Numbered from the stretch's first letter, positions 35,430 through 45,959 are shown. The stretch is DNA of 64,000 nt from Cochlodiniinecator piscidefendens (GCF_011326755.1 NZ_JAAOIE010000003.1:348804-412803), one strand, 5' to 3'. Numbers and translations are program-made. Notes: generated by a model from the sequence alone, not told the origin.

Positions 35430-36320
35430 TTATGGCGCGCATTCGCGTTGCAGCCAATCGCGCAACGCGATCAAAGGGGGGTGGCTGGCGGTGTCATTGG
35501 GCCAGACTAGATAATAGGCGCCAATCGACGTGACGGGGGTGCCTGTCGCGACGACCAACTGACCATCGGCCAAATCCCGTTCGATCAGATAATCCGGTAG
35601 CAAAGCCGCACCAACGCCATGCACGGCGGCGCGGGCCATGGTGGCGAATTGGTCAAACACCATGCCTTCTGAACGTTGATAGGGAATATCATGTTCTGCC
35701 ATCCAGCGCGTCCATGCCTTGGGACGGGTTTCGAGGTGGAGAAGTGGCAGGTTTAACAGGTCTTTGGGGTGGTTGACCGGGTGCTTTTCCAACAGGGCCG
35801 GCGATACCACAGGCACCACGCGTTCATCCATCAGCTTTAGCGCATCTGTTGCGGGCCAGTCGTTGGTGCCGAAATGAATCGCAGCGTGAAAGCGTTCTTG
35901 GTCAAAGTCAAAGGGCACCACCCGGGTCGATAGATTTACGGTCACGCCGGGGCTTTGGGTCATGAAATTGGCCAAGCGCGGTGCGAGCCAATGGGTGCCA
36001 AAGGCAGGCAGAATCGCCAATTCCAACGTGCCGCCACCGGGATTTGCGCGCAGGTTTAGGGTGGCATTGGCAATTTTAGTGAGGGCGCCGCGCACTTCGC
36101 GGGCGTAATCCTGACCGGCGGGGGTGAGGCGCAGGCGTTTCTTTTCACGAGCAAAAAGGGGTGTGCCGACCTGTGTTTCAAGGTGTTGAATTTGACGGCT
36201 CACCGCGCTTTGGGTCAACGAAAGTTCATCGGCGGCCTGAGACACAGAACCGGTGCGCGCGACGGCCTCAAACGCGGAGAGCCAATGGATCGACGGGAGG
36301 TAACGACGCGGGGCGAGCAT
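35430..36320 (-). CDS. LysR family transcriptional regulator (lysine locus, copy 2; GcdR-like)
   Basis: The 296-residue LysR protein has a helix-turn-helix LSAFEAVARTGSVSQAADEL with LTQSAVSRQIQHLETQ, and a GcvA-like effector domain. It is divergent from the aminotransferase-glutaryl-CoA dehydrogenase genes and probably controls them. LysR regulators of the GcdR type have this location in other proteobacteria. It shares several segments with the LysR at 33326, suggesting an old duplication. Confidence 0.92.
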   Translation of the reverse strand: MLAPRRYLPSIHWLSAFEAVARTGSVSQAADELSLTQSAVSRQIQHLETQVGTPLFAREKKRLRLTPAGQDYAREVRGALTKIANATLNLRANPGGGTLELAILPAFGTHWLAPRLANFMTQSPGVTVNLSTRVVPFDFDQERFHAAIHFGTNDWPATDALKLMDERVVPVVSPALLEKHPVNHPKDLLNLPLLHLETRPKAWTRWMAEHDIPYQRSEGMVFDQFATMARAAVHGVGAALLPDYLIERDLADGQLVVATGTPVTSIGAYYLVWPNDTASHPPLIALRDWLQRECAP

Positions 36321-36427
36321 AATATTCCATTTCGGTATGAAGTCATGTCTGATTATCGCTTTATATCACAATTCTTTTGCTGCAAATTGAAATCTAGGCT
36401 TTCGAAACCTTTCCGAAATGGCATGAT

Positions 36428-37639
36428 ATGACTGAAAACGCTACTTTTCGCCGCTCTGATCGCGCAGCATCTTTGCAACTCTCTGAAATTGTACAGATTT
36501 CCGAGGCTGCACGGGGGCTAAGGGCGCAGGGGCTTGATGTTCTGACATTTGGCACGGGGGAGCCCGATTTCCCTACACCTGATCATGTGATCGAAGGCGC
36601 GATGAACGCAGCAAAGCGTGGTGAAACGACTTATCCACCAACGCAAGGCACACCTGCCATGCGCGCAGCGATTGCCATGGACGCCGTGCGATTTTCCGGG
36701 TTTTCGCCCGATCCGGCTGAGATCATCGTTTCAACCGGGGCGAAGCAGGTTCTGTCGAATGCGTTCTTGGCGACGGTGAATCCGGGTGATGAAATCATCA
36801 TGCCCGCGCCGTATTGGACCAGCTACGCCGATATGATTGATTTCTGCGAAGCGGTTTTGGTGCCTGTTGAATGTTCAGGGAATGCAGATTTTCGCCTAAC
36901 ACCAGAGCAGCTAGAGGATGCAATCACCGATAAAACCCGGTGGTTGATGTTAAACACGCCGGGCAACCCATCGGGCGCAATGTATTCTGAGGCGGACTTG
37001 CAGAGTTTGGCTGACGTACTGCGCAAGCATCCGCATGTTAGGATTGTTGCGGATGAAATTTACCAGCACATCACCTATGAACCCTTTGTTTCATTTCGTG
37101 CGGCGGCGCCGGATTTGGCCGATCGCACGTTGATCGTGAATGGGGTGTCAAAGTCTTATGCGATGACGGGTTGGCGTTTGGGCTGGGGCATTGGCCCGAC
37201 GAATTTGATCAAGGCCATGGTCGCGGTGCAGGGGCAATCAACATCAGGCGCGTCGTCGATTTCACAGGCGGCGGCGATCGCGGCGCTTGAGGGCCCGCAG
37301 AACCTATTGGCAGAGCGCTGCGATGCGTTTCGTGAACGTCGCGACTATGTGGTTGATGCGTTGAACAATGTGCCGGGCCTAAGCTGTGCCGTGCCGGGTG
37401 GGGCATTTTATGTCTACCCAGATTGCAGCGGTTGTATTGGGAAAACCACCCCCAAAGGGGATGTGATCACCAGTGACGCTGATCTTTGCGCTTATATCCT
37501 AAACGAAGGATTGGTGGCGCTGGTGCCGGGGCGGGCCTTTGGGCTGCCGGGGCATTTTCGACTGTCTTATGCCTATAGCATGAATGATTTGAAAACGGGC
37601 TGCGCGCGGATTGCTGCGGCGCTGGCTGACTTGAAATAA
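36428..37639 (+). CDS. Class I/II PLP-dependent aminotransferase
   Basis: The 403-residue fold-type I aminotransferase has the PLP-lysine segment [26 protein letters not shown] and a C-terminal arginine site ([10 protein letters not shown]). It belongs to the aspartate/aromatic/aminoadipate aminotransferase group. Placed 11 bp before glutaryl-CoA dehydrogenase and near aminoadipate-forming genes, a 2-aminoadipate to 2-oxoadipate role is likely but inferred. The start lacks a good ribosome site. It is divergent from the second LysR. Confidence 0.88.
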   Translation: MTENATFRRSDRAASLQLSEIVQISEAARGLRAQGLDVLTFGTGEPDFPTPDHVIEGAMNAAKRGETTYPPTQGTPAMRAAIAMDAVRFSGFSPDPAEIIVSTGAKQVLSNAFLATVNPGDEIIMPAPYWTSYADMIDFCEAVLVPVECSGNADFRLTPEQLEDAITDKTRWLMLNTPGNPSGAMYSEADLQSLADVLRKHPHVRIVADEIYQHITYEPFVSFRAAAPDLADRTLIVNGVSKSYAMTGWRLGWGIGPTNLIKAMVAVQGQSTSGASSISQAAAIAALEGPQNLLAERCDAFRERRDYVVDALNNVPGLSCAVPGGAFYVYPDCSGCIGKTTPKGDVITSDADLCAYILNEGLVALVPGRAFGLPGHFRLSYAYSMNDLKTGCARIAAALADLK

Positions 37640-37650
37640 AAGGAAACGAC

Positions 37651-38859
37651 ATGGCTTTAGCACCACAAAGCAAACCTGATCTTGAGGCGTTCACTTGGGA
37701 TGATGCGTTTCGCATTGAAAACCAGCTGACCGAAGACGAACGGATGATCCGCGATTCTGCACGGGCCTATGCGCAGGAAAAACTACAGCCGCGCATTTTG
37801 TCAGCCTTTGAAAACGAGGAAACCGATCCGGAAATTTTCCGCGAAATGGGGGAAATGGGCCTGCTTGGGTCAACCATCCCAGAAGAATATGGTGGCATCG
37901 GTGCTGGCTATGTTTCCTACGGTTTGGTCGCGCGCGAAGTGGAGCGGGTGGATTCTGGGTATCGATCCATGATGTCTGTGCAGTCGTCATTGGTGATGTA
38001 TCCGATTTATGCTTATGGATCAGAGGAACAGCGCCAGAAATACCTGCCGAAATTGTCTTCAGGTGAATGGATTGGCTGTTTTGGTTTGACGGAACCTGAT
38101 GCAGGGTCTGACCCCGCTGGCATGAAAACCGTCGCTAAGAAAACCGACGGCGGCTATGTGTTGAGCGGGTCAAAAATGTGGATTTCAAACGCGCCGATCG
38201 CAGATGTTTTTGTGGTCTGGGCCAAGTCTGAAGCCCACGGCGGAAAAATTCGTGGTTTCGTGCTTGAGAAAGGCATGAAGGGTCTAACGGCCCCGAAGAT
38301 CGGCAATAAGCTCTCACTCCGGGCTTCGATCACGGGTGAAATTGTGATGGACGCGGTCGAAGTGTCTGAGGACGCTTTGTTGCCCAATGTTCAGGGGCTT
38401 AAGGGGCCGTTTGGCTGTTTGAACCGTGCACGTTATGGCATCAGCTGGGGTGTTTTGGGGGCCGCTGAATTCTGCTGGCATGCGGCGCTGCAGTATGGAT
38501 TGGATCGCAAACAGTTCAACAAACCTTTGGCGCAAACGCAGCTGTTCCAGAAAAAGCTGGCGGATATGCAAACCGAAATTACGCTGGGTCTTCAGGGGTC
38601 ATTGCGTGTTGGGCGTCTTTTGGATGAGGCAAATGCCGCACCTGAGATGATTTCCCTGATGAAGCGCAACAACTGTGGCAAAGCACTGGATATCGCGCGG
38701 ATGTCACGTGATATGCATGGCGGCAATGGGATCAGCCAAGATTTCCACGTGATCCGGCATATGGTGAACCTTGAAACGGTGAACACCTATGAGGGCACAC
38801 ATGACGTGCATGCGTTGATCTTGGGGCGTGCGCAAACTGGCCTACAGGCATTTTTCTAA
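37651..38859 (+). CDS. gcdH: Glutaryl-CoA dehydrogenase
   Basis: The 402-residue FAD enzyme oxidises and decarboxylates glutaryl-CoA to crotonyl-CoA in lysine/tryptophan degradation. It shows the acyl-CoA dehydrogenase signature [14 protein letters not shown] and a C-terminal [15 protein letters not shown] in which Glu381 is the catalytic base, a segment almost identical to known glutaryl-CoA dehydrogenases. AAGGAAACGAC precedes the ATG. It is the second gene of the rightward unit and is followed 54 bp later by the E1 fusion gene. Confidence 0.96.
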   Translation: MALAPQSKPDLEAFTWDDAFRIENQLTEDERMIRDSARAYAQEKLQPRILSAFENEETDPEIFREMGEMGLLGSTIPEEYGGIGAGYVSYGLVAREVERVDSGYRSMMSVQSSLVMYPIYAYGSEEQRQKYLPKLSSGEWIGCFGLTEPDAGSDPAGMKTVAKKTDGGYVLSGSKMWISNAPIADVFVVWAKSEAHGGKIRGFVLEKGMKGLTAPKIGNKLSLRASITGEIVMDAVEVSEDALLPNVQGLKGPFGCLNRARYGISWGVLGAAEFCWHAALQYGLDRKQFNKPLAQTQLFQKKLADMQTEITLGLQGSLRVGRLLDEANAAPEMISLMKRNNCGKALDIARMSRDMHGGNGISQDFHVIRHMVNLETVNTYEGTHDVHALILGRAQTGLQAFF

Positions 38860-38913
38860 AGACATATATTGCATCCATCCGTTTGGGGTGGATGCAGCTT
38901 GAAGGGATACGGC

Positions 38914-41097
38914 ATGGATCGCGCGGATATTGTGCATGAGGCGTTTCAAACGCGGGTGAAATCAGGGGCGTTGCCCGGTGGGGCGGGGCCTGCTGGACCG
39001 TTGACCAAGGCGGAGGCGGTCGCGATTTTTCGGGCGCAATGCCTGTCGCGGAATCTGGACCGGACATCGCGCAAGATGCAAAAGGCGGGGCAGGGGTTTT
39101 ACACCATTGGGTCCTCTGGTCACGAAGGTATGGCGGCGGTTGCATCTGCGTTGAACCCGGATGACATGGCGTTTTTGCATTACCGGGATGGGGCGTTTCA
39201 AACCCGTCGGTCGGCCCAAGTGCCGGGCACCACGCCGACTTGGGATATGTTGTTATCCTTTGCGTCGAGTTCTGAAGATCCGATTTCCGGCGGCCGTCAT
39301 AAGGTGTTGGGATCAAAGGCATTGATGATCCCGCCGCAGACTTCAACCATTGCATCGCATTTGCCCAAGGCGGTTGGCGCAGCCTATTCGATTGGGTTGG
39401 CAAAACGGGTGCGACCAGAGCATCAAGTTTTAGATGACAATAGCATTGTCATGTGTTCATTTGGTGATGCGTCGTCAAACCATTCTACCGCGCAGGGTGC
39501 AATTAATTCGGCCGCTTGGACCTCTTATCAATCGGTGCCGATGCCGCTGTTGTTTGTGTGCGAAGACAACGGGATCGGGATTTCAACCCGCACACCAACG
39601 GGATGGGTTGGGGCGAATTATTCGAACCGTCCGGGGCTAAAGTATTTCCACGCCAATGGCTTGGATTTGTACGATACCTACCGCGTAGCACAAGAGGCCG
39701 CGGAATATGTGCGTACCCGGCGCAAACCGGCGTTTTTGCATCTGACGCTTGTGCGCCTTTATGGGCATGCGGGATCAGATATGCAGCAATCCTATTTGTC
39801 CAAAGATGTCTTTGAAGGATGGGAAGACGAAGATCCATTGCTGCATTCCGCACGTCTGTTGCAGGAGGCGGGCGCATTAAAAGCGGATGAAATCCTAGAA
39901 ATTTATGACGAGGCGGACGCGCAATGCACCCGTGTTGCCGATCAGGCCGTAACAAAGCCCCGGTTGAAAACGGCGGGCGATGTGATGGCCAGCCTTATCC
40001 CGCCGAAACGCGATTGTAAGCCAACAAATGGCCCATCAGATGAGGCGCGCGCCGATGTGTTTGGCTCTGACATGCGGGCGATGGCCGAGCCGCAGCACAT
40101 GTCGCGCCTTATCAATTGGGCGATGACGGATCTGATGTTGGAGCACGGTGAAATTGCAGTGATGGGCGAAGACGTCGGGAAAAAAGGCGGCGTTTATGGC
40201 GTCACTCAGAAACTATGTGATCGGTTCGGGCCGGATCGGGTGATCAACACATTGCTTGATGAACAATCTATTCTGGGCCTTGCGATTGGTATGGCGCAGA
40301 ACGGGTTTACCCCGATGCCCGAAATTCAGTTTTTGGCCTATCTGCATAACGCCGAGGATCAATTGCGCGGCGAAGCGGCGACGCAATCATTTTTCTCCAA
40401 CGGGCAGTTTACCAACCCGATGGTTTTGCGGATTGCTGGGCTTGGCTATCAAAAGGGTTTTGGCGGGCATTTCCACAATGACAATTCACTGGCGGTTCTG
40501 CGGGACATTCCGGGTGTGATTATTGCCTGTCCAAGTGCCGGGGATGATGCGGCGAAAATGCTACGCGAATGTGTGCGATTGGCGCGCGAAGAACAACGGG
40601 TTGTGGTGTTTGTGGAACCCATTGCGCTGTATCCGATGCGGGATTTGCATGATGTGAAAGACGGCGGTTGGATGCGTCACTATCCAAAACCGGATGAACG
40701 TATTGCATTGGGTGAGGTTGGCGTGACGGGTGACGGCCCACTGGCGATTGTGACCTACGGGAACGGCCACTACCTAAGCCAACAAGCGTCTAAGGTATTG
40801 GCAGAAAAGGGTATTCAAACCCGCGTTATTGATATGCGTTGGCTTGCGCCGATGCCTGTTGATGGCATCCTGGCCGCACTTAAGGGGGCTGAAAAGGTTT
40901 TGGTCGTGGATGAATGCCGCACCACTGGCAGCCAGTCCGAGGCATTGATGGCGATGCTGCACGAACAAGCAGATTTGCCAAAAGCGCGCATCGCTGCCGA
41001 GGATAGTTTTATCGCGACCGGGCCAGCCTATGCGGCAACGATGCCCTCAGCCGACAGCATTGCAACCGCTGCTGAAACCCTTTGGGGGACCAAATGA
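38914..41097 (+). CDS. Fused alpha/beta E1 component of a 2-oxo-acid dehydrogenase
   Basis: The 727-residue protein joins an E1-alpha half (about 1-360) to an E1-beta half (about 385-727). The alpha half has a TPP-binding region with GDASSNHSTAQGAINSA and EDNGIGIST; the beta half has GEDVGKKGGVYGVTQKL and ALYPMRDLHD. Such E1 enzymes decarboxylate branched or long 2-oxo acids and hand the acyl group to a lipoyl E2. Location after glutaryl-CoA dehydrogenase suggests 2-oxoadipate as substrate, forming glutaryl-CoA. No E2/E3 is adjacent. ATG 38914 follows GAAGGGA and is preferred to the opening at 38869. Confidence 0.85.
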   Translation: MDRADIVHEAFQTRVKSGALPGGAGPAGPLTKAEAVAIFRAQCLSRNLDRTSRKMQKAGQGFYTIGSSGHEGMAAVASALNPDDMAFLHYRDGAFQTRRSAQVPGTTPTWDMLLSFASSSEDPISGGRHKVLGSKALMIPPQTSTIASHLPKAVGAAYSIGLAKRVRPEHQVLDDNSIVMCSFGDASSNHSTAQGAINSAAWTSYQSVPMPLLFVCEDNGIGISTRTPTGWVGANYSNRPGLKYFHANGLDLYDTYRVAQEAAEYVRTRRKPAFLHLTLVRLYGHAGSDMQQSYLSKDVFEGWEDEDPLLHSARLLQEAGALKADEILEIYDEADAQCTRVADQAVTKPRLKTAGDVMASLIPPKRDCKPTNGPSDEARADVFGSDMRAMAEPQHMSRLINWAMTDLMLEHGEIAVMGEDVGKKGGVYGVTQKLCDRFGPDRVINTLLDEQSILGLAIGMAQNGFTPMPEIQFLAYLHNAEDQLRGEAATQSFFSNGQFTNPMVLRIAGLGYQKGFGGHFHNDNSLAVLRDIPGVIIACPSAGDDAAKMLRECVRLAREEQRVVVFVEPIALYPMRDLHDVKDGGWMRHYPKPDERIALGEVGVTGDGPLAIVTYGNGHYLSQQASKVLAEKGIQTRVIDMRWLAPMPVDGILAALKGAEKVLVVDECRTTGSQSEALMAMLHEQADLPKARIAAEDSFIATGPAYAATMPSADSIATAAETLWGTK

Positions 41098-42137
41098 AAC
41101 AAACAGCCGTTGTCGTAGCACCCGGCCGGGGCACTTATAACAAAACTGAGTTGGGCTATCTGCGTCGTCACCATAGTGACAAGGCCGCGTTGATTGCCGA
41201 ATTTGACGCGTATCGCACAGCAAAGGGCCAAGAAACGGTTTCCGATTTGGACGGGGCTGCACGGTTTCAGGGCGCAAAACACACGCGTGGCGATCATGCG
41301 TCGCCTTTGATCTATAGCTGCGCCTATGCGGATTTTCTGTCTATTGACCGGGATCGTTTTGATATTGTCGGCGTGACCGGGAATTCGATGGGCTGGTATA
41401 TCGCGCTTGCCTGTGCGGGGGCACTTAGCCCTCTGGCCGGGCTGGATGTGGTGAATACTATGGGCACCTTGATGCAAGAAAGCCTGATTGGTGGGCAGTT
41501 GATTTACCCTGTGGTCGATGAAAACTGGCAAGCCATCCCCAGCCGCCGTGATGAGGTGTTTGCGAAAGTTTCTGAGATCAACGGACGGTCAAACGCGACG
41601 CTTGGCTTGTCGATTGAATTGGGCGGTATGTTGGTTTTGGCAGGGGATGAGGCCGGGCTGGCCGCGTTCGAGCGCGAAATGCCCCGTGTGCAAGAGCGTT
41701 TCCCAATGCGTTTACCAAACCACGCGGCGTTTCACACACATCTGCAAAGCCCGGTGGCGGCGCAAGGGCGGGAACGCCTGTCTGCAGATTTGTTTGCACA
41801 ACCTTCCATTCCTCTGATTGATGGACGCGGCGCGCTTTGGGCACCTAAGGCCTCTGATCTATCGGCGCTGTGGTCTTATACCTTGGGACATCAAGTGGTG
41901 GAGCCTTACGATTTCACGGCCGCTATTCGCACGGCAACGCGCGAATTAATGCCAGATGTGTTTATCGTATTGGGGCCCGGCACGACGCTGGGCGGGGCTG
42001 TGGCGCAATCCATGATCGCCGCTGACTGGCGCGGTATGGACGGCAAAGCAGCGTTTCAGGCGCAGCAGTCTACCACCCCACGTCTGATTTCGATGGGGAT
42101 GGAAAACCAACGCAGTCAGGCAACCGGCATTGCATGA
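41094..42137 (+). CDS. FabD-like acyl-carrier-protein acyltransferase
   Basis: The 347-residue protein resembles malonyl-CoA:ACP transacylases, with VVVAPGRGTYNKTELGYL near the start and the nucleophile region VTGNSMGWYIALACAGAL. In FabD the elbow is GHSxG; here the residue before the serine is Asn. A late His lies in NHAAFHTHLQSP. ATGA overlap with the E1 gene indicates tight coupling. Its acyl donor is unknown, and a CoA-thioester from the lysine route is conceivable. ATG 41094 with TTTGGGGGA upstream is the chosen start. Confidence 0.75.
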   Translation: MKQTAVVVAPGRGTYNKTELGYLRRHHSDKAALIAEFDAYRTAKGQETVSDLDGAARFQGAKHTRGDHASPLIYSCAYADFLSIDRDRFDIVGVTGNSMGWYIALACAGALSPLAGLDVVNTMGTLMQESLIGGQLIYPVVDENWQAIPSRRDEVFAKVSEINGRSNATLGLSIELGGMLVLAGDEAGLAAFEREMPRVQERFPMRLPNHAAFHTHLQSPVAAQGRERLSADLFAQPSIPLIDGRGALWAPKASDLSALWSYTLGHQVVEPYDFTAAIRTATRELMPDVFIVLGPGTTLGGAVAQSMIAADWRGMDGKAAFQAQQSTTPRLISMGMENQRSQATGIA

Positions 42138-42198
42138 CGCGCATGACAGATAATCTGTCGAATTTTCCGCAGGTATTTGGTTTCAATTCACGTTAAAC

Positions 42199-42227
42199 AT
42201 CGTCCCTGTTAGCAATGCAGGGACGAT
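42199..42227 (+). promoter_or_regulatory. Hairpin that could mask the pabB ribosome site
   Basis: ATCGTCCCTG and CAGGGACGAT form a perfect 10-bp stem around a 9-base loop just before the pabB start. The right arm contains AGGGA, the likely ribosome-binding site for GTG 42233, and the loop contains the alternative ATG 42215. There is no T tract, so a translational control hairpin is more likely than a terminator. Confidence 0.4.
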
Positions 42228-42232
42228 TCCGC

Positions 42233-43360
42233 GTGTCAGAGCCGCAAATTTATTTTGATCAAGGACCAATGGGTGCGGGAACAGTGTTTCGCAACCCAAA
42301 GCGTTTGATTGTTGCGCATACACCTGAGGAGGTGCCGGGTGCGCTTGTTGAACTTGCGCGGGCGCAGGCAGATGGGCTCTGGATCGCGGGATATGGCAGC
42401 TATGAGCTTGGTTATGTGATGATGCCGGGATTGGCGGATTTAATGCCGACTGAACGCGACACGCCATTGATGGCATTTGGGGTGTTTGATGCACCGCTAC
42501 AAGGAAAATTGGACGCGGGAGAGGCCACACTTGGCCCATTGCGCCCGACTTGGGATTTGGCGCGGTACAGGCGGGCATTTGAAACGCTGAAGGCCTATAT
42601 TGGAGCCGGTGACACCTATCAGATCAACCTGACCTTTCCGATTGAAACCGAATACACGGGCGACGCGCAGGCGCTTTATCAGCAATTGGTTGCACGCCAA
42701 TCTGTATCGCATGGGGCATTTGTAGACCTTGGCGTTGGGCCGACGATTTTGTCGCGTTCGCCTGAGCTGTTTTTCCGCACAAATGCGCAAGGTCAGATCG
42801 AAACGTTACCAATGAAGGGCACAGTGGCGCGCGGGCTTACAGATGCCGAGGACGAGGCGCGCAAAGATTGGCTGCACAACGACACGAAAAACCGGGCCGA
42901 AAACCTGATGATTGTGGATTTGCTGCGCAACGATATTTCGCAGGTGTCTGAGATTGGATCTGTGAAAGTGCCTGAGCTGTATTCGATCCAAAGCTTTGCC
43001 ACGGTGCACCAAATGGTCAGCAAGGTGACGGCGCAGTTGTTGCCAGAAACCAGCCTGACCGACATTTTCCGCGCCTTGTTTCCTTGTGGCTCCATCACGG
43101 GTGCGCCAAAACACCGGGCGATGCAGATCATTGATGAATTAGAGGATGCCCCGCGCGGCATTTATTGTGGCGGAATTGGCTGGATGGCGCCGGATGGTGC
43201 GTCGTCCTTTAATGTTGCCATCCGCACGCTGAGCCTGTTTGACGGTGGACGTGTGCGTCTGAACGTCGGTGGTGGCGTTGTGTGGGACAGCACCGCCCCG
43301 TCTGAGTATGAGGAAGCCCTATGGAAAGCGCGCTACGCGGATCTATCCCCACAGGGGTAA
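42233..43360 (+). CDS. pabB: Aminodeoxychorismate synthase component I
   Basis: The 375-residue chorismate-binding enzyme converts chorismate with ammonia to 4-amino-4-deoxychorismate for folate. Motifs are the GDTYQINLTFP site, TLPMKGTVARG, the FPCGSITGAPKHRAM catalytic segment and GVVWDS near the end. Glutamine is probably supplied by a separate PabA. GTG 42233 with AGGGA nine bases upstream is preferred; ATG 42215 is possible but has no ribosome site. It overlaps the class IV aminotransferase gene by 40 bp, matching the usual pabB-pabC pairing. Confidence 0.92.
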   Translation: MSEPQIYFDQGPMGAGTVFRNPKRLIVAHTPEEVPGALVELARAQADGLWIAGYGSYELGYVMMPGLADLMPTERDTPLMAFGVFDAPLQGKLDAGEATLGPLRPTWDLARYRRAFETLKAYIGAGDTYQINLTFPIETEYTGDAQALYQQLVARQSVSHGAFVDLGVGPTILSRSPELFFRTNAQGQIETLPMKGTVARGLTDAEDEARKDWLHNDTKNRAENLMIVDLLRNDISQVSEIGSVKVPELYSIQSFATVHQMVSKVTAQLLPETSLTDIFRALFPCGSITGAPKHRAMQIIDELEDAPRGIYCGGIGWMAPDGASSFNVAIRTLSLFDGGRVRLNVGGGVVWDSTAPSEYEEALWKARYADLSPQG

Positions 43361-44004
43361 AGATCATCGAAACCTTTCGATTTGATCGTGCAGGCGGCTT
43401 TGGCCGATTGCCGCTCCATTTTGGGCGGATGGCGGAAACGGCGCGGGTCTTGGGATATCCGTTTCACGAAGATCATGCGCGGGCCGCACTGGCGGGGGTG
43501 GTGACGCAACCTTTGGCATGCCCGATTGGCGGGGCGTCAGCGCCCGCTTTGCGGTGCCGATTGACACTGGATGCGCACGGGAAATTTGATCTGACGGTTG
43601 CCGAGGCCGGGGAAAAACCGCAGCTTTGGAAAATTGCTGTATCTGAGCAGAGGCTTTGCGCAGCCAATGCATGGCTGCGCCATAAAACCACACAACGCGA
43701 CACCTATGATCAGGCGCGTGCGGCGTTGCCTAGCGGCATTGATGAATGGATTTTCTGTAATGAACGCGGCGAGGTGTGCGAAGGCACCATCACGTCAATT
43801 TTCCTCAAAACGGGGGGGCAGATGTTAACGCCGCCTCTGTCATCCGGACTGTTACCGGGGGTGTTGCGGCGCGCGTTGATTGGCGCCGGGCAATGTCGTG
43901 AACAGCTGTTGTTCGTGGCCGATTTACGGGCGGCTGACGAAATTTACGTCGGGAATTCGCTCAGGGGGCTGATCCGGGCCGAACTTGTGGGCTTGGCGAC
44001 TTGA
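43321..44004 (+). CDS. Aminotransferase class IV, aminodeoxychorismate lyase candidate
   Basis: The 227-residue fold-type IV PLP protein has the PLP-lysine in [15 protein letters not shown] and the substrate region [20 protein letters not shown]. With pabB directly upstream it should eliminate pyruvate from aminodeoxychorismate to give p-aminobenzoate (PabC role). Somewhat shorter than usual PabC (about 270 residues), it starts inside pabB. The next gene aspS starts 62 bp later. The reaction is inferred from linkage. Confidence 0.85.
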   Translation: MESALRGSIPTGVKIIETFRFDRAGGFGRLPLHFGRMAETARVLGYPFHEDHARAALAGVVTQPLACPIGGASAPALRCRLTLDAHGKFDLTVAEAGEKPQLWKIAVSEQRLCAANAWLRHKTTQRDTYDQARAALPSGIDEWIFCNERGEVCEGTITSIFLKTGGQMLTPPLSSGLLPGVLRRALIGAGQCREQLLFVADLRAADEIYVGNSLRGLIRAELVGLAT

Positions 44005-44065
44005 CAATCGCCCTGTGGTCCTATGTATCGGGCCAGACCGTTTTTTATGCCCAAGGGGAAAATCT

Positions 44066-45841
44066 ATGCACGCATTTCGCAGCCAAACCTGTGCGGAACT
44101 GACCAAAGCCAATGTGGGCGATACTGTTCGTTTGTCTGGCTGGGTGCATCGGGTTCGTGACCACGGTGGCATTCTGTTTATCGACCTGCGTGACCATTAT
44201 GGCATCACCCAAGTTTTGTGTGACCCGGACAGCCCTGCATTTGCTGATGTGGAAAAGGTGCGTTCAGAATGGTGTATCCGCATTGATGGCACTGTTAAGG
44301 CGCGCGATGAATCGCTGATCAACCCGAAATTGCCAACCGGCGAAATCGAAGTGTTTGTGCGCGACATCGAAGTCTTGGGTGCCTCTGATGAGCTGCCTTT
44401 GATGGTGTTTGGTGATCAGGAATACCCTGAAGAAACCCGCCTGAAATATCGCTACCTCGATCTGCGCCGCGAAAAACTACAGAACAACATGATCCTGCGC
44501 TCAAACGTTGTGGCATCTATGCGCCGCCGGATGTGGGATAAAGGGTTCAACGAATTCCAAACGCCGATTATCACCGCGTCTTCGCCCGAAGGGGCGCGCG
44601 ATTTCTTGGTGCCGTCCCGTCAGCACCCAGGTAAATTCTATGCGTTGCCACAGGCACCACAACAATTCAAACAGCTGATCATGGTGTCTGGATACGATAA
44701 GTATTTCCAAATCGCGCCGTGTTTCCGTGACGAAGATCCGCGCGCTGACCGCTCTCCAACTGACTTCTATCAGCTCGACCTTGAGATGAGCTTTGTTGAA
44801 CAACAGGACGTGTTTGACACCATTCAACCGGTTGTTGGCGGCATCTTTGAGGAATTTGGTGGTGGTCGTAAGGTGGACCAAGACTGGCCGCTGATTTCCT
44901 ACCGTGACGCAGCACTTTGGTATGGGACCGATAAACCTGACCTTAGAAACCCGATCAAAATGCAAGTTGTGTCTGATCATTTCCGCGGTTCTGGTTTTGC
45001 AATCTTTGCGAACCTTCTGGAAAATGAAGGCACTGAAATTCGCGCCATTCCGGCCCCCAAAGGTGGATCGCGCAAATTCTGTGACCGGATGAACAAATTT
45101 GCCCAAGGCGAAGGCCTGCCGGGCATGGGCTATATTTTCTGGCGTGATCAAGGCGAAGGTCTTGAGGCGGCGGGTCCTTTGGCGAAAAACATTGGTCCAG
45201 AGCGCACAGAAGCAATCCGTCAGCAGCTTGGCCTTGGGCTGGGTGATGCGGCGTTCTTCTTGGGCGGAAAACCCAGCGCGTTTGAATCTGTCGCTGGTCG
45301 TGCACGTACGGTTATCGGTGATGAATTGGGTCTGACGGACCAAGATCGCTTTGCTTTTGCTTGGATCGTTGATTTCCCAATGTACGAAGCAGACGAAGAA
45401 ACCGGCAAGATCGACTTTAGCCACAACCCATTCTCTATGCCGCAGGGCGGAATGGATGCGTTAAACGGTGATCCGCTGGATGTTCTGGGTTACCAATATG
45501 ACCTTGCCTGTAACGGGTATGAGCTGATCTCAGGCGCTATTCGGAACCACAAACCAGAAATCATGTTCAAAGCGTTTGAATTGGCTGGTTACGGCAATGA
45601 CGAAGTTGAAAAGCGCTTTGGCGGCATGGTCAACGCGTTTAAATATGGCGCACCGCCCCACGGTGGTTGTGCTGCTGGGATCGACCGGATTGTGATGTTG
45701 TTGGCGAATGAAGCAAACATTCGCGAAGTGATCATGTTCCCGATGAACCAACGCGCCGAAGACCTGATGATGGCCGCGCCAAGCGATCCGATGAACGAAC
45801 AGCTCCGCGAATTGGGGTTGCGGGTTATCCCACAGGAATAA
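44066..45841 (+). CDS. aspS: Aspartyl-tRNA synthetase
   Basis: The 591-residue class II synthetase has an N-terminal OB anticodon-binding domain ([23 protein letters not shown]) and a catalytic core with motif 2 [11 protein letters not shown] and motif 3 [10 protein letters not shown] bacterial GAD insertion lies between motif 2 and motif 3. Bacterial-type size and domains are complete. ATG 44066 has AAGGGGA eight bases upstream; the in-frame extension to 43985 is not needed. A clear terminator follows. Confidence 0.98.
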   Translation: MHAFRSQTCAELTKANVGDTVRLSGWVHRVRDHGGILFIDLRDHYGITQVLCDPDSPAFADVEKVRSEWCIRIDGTVKARDESLINPKLPTGEIEVFVRDIEVLGASDELPLMVFGDQEYPEETRLKYRYLDLRREKLQNNMILRSNVVASMRRRMWDKGFNEFQTPIITASSPEGARDFLVPSRQHPGKFYALPQAPQQFKQLIMVSGYDKYFQIAPCFRDEDPRADRSPTDFYQLDLEMSFVEQQDVFDTIQPVVGGIFEEFGGGRKVDQDWPLISYRDAALWYGTDKPDLRNPIKMQVVSDHFRGSGFAIFANLLENEGTEIRAIPAPKGGSRKFCDRMNKFAQGEGLPGMGYIFWRDQGEGLEAAGPLAKNIGPERTEAIRQQLGLGLGDAAFFLGGKPSAFESVAGRARTVIGDELGLTDQDRFAFAWIVDFPMYEADEETGKIDFSHNPFSMPQGGMDALNGDPLDVLGYQYDLACNGYELISGAIRNHKPEIMFKAFELAGYGNDEVEKRFGGMVNAFKYGAPPHGGCAAGIDRIVMLLANEANIREVIMFPMNQRAEDLMMAAPSDPMNEQLRELGLRVIPQE

Positions 45842-45863
45842 TTCGATATCCTATTGAGAATTG

Positions 45864-45890
45864 AAAGAGGCGCTTTTGCGCCTCTTTTTC
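45864..45890 (+). terminator. Rho-independent terminator after aspS
   Basis: AAAGAGGCGC / GCGCCTCTTT forms a 10-bp stem with a TTTT loop, followed by further Ts, 22 bp after the aspS stop. Confidence 0.9.
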
Positions 45891-45959
45891 GTTTGGGCGC
45901 TGTAAATGTTGGTGAACTAGAATACATTGGTGCCACAACATTGATGAGCAGGTTTCGTA

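Noticed and set aside
38732-39403. 223-residue minus-strand frame over gcdH and the E1 gene
   Set aside because: Antisense to two genes, proline-rich random-looking translation.
44501-45424. 307-residue minus-strand frame inside aspS
   Set aside because: Exact antisense to the aspS catalytic core; no ribosome site and no recognisable motif.
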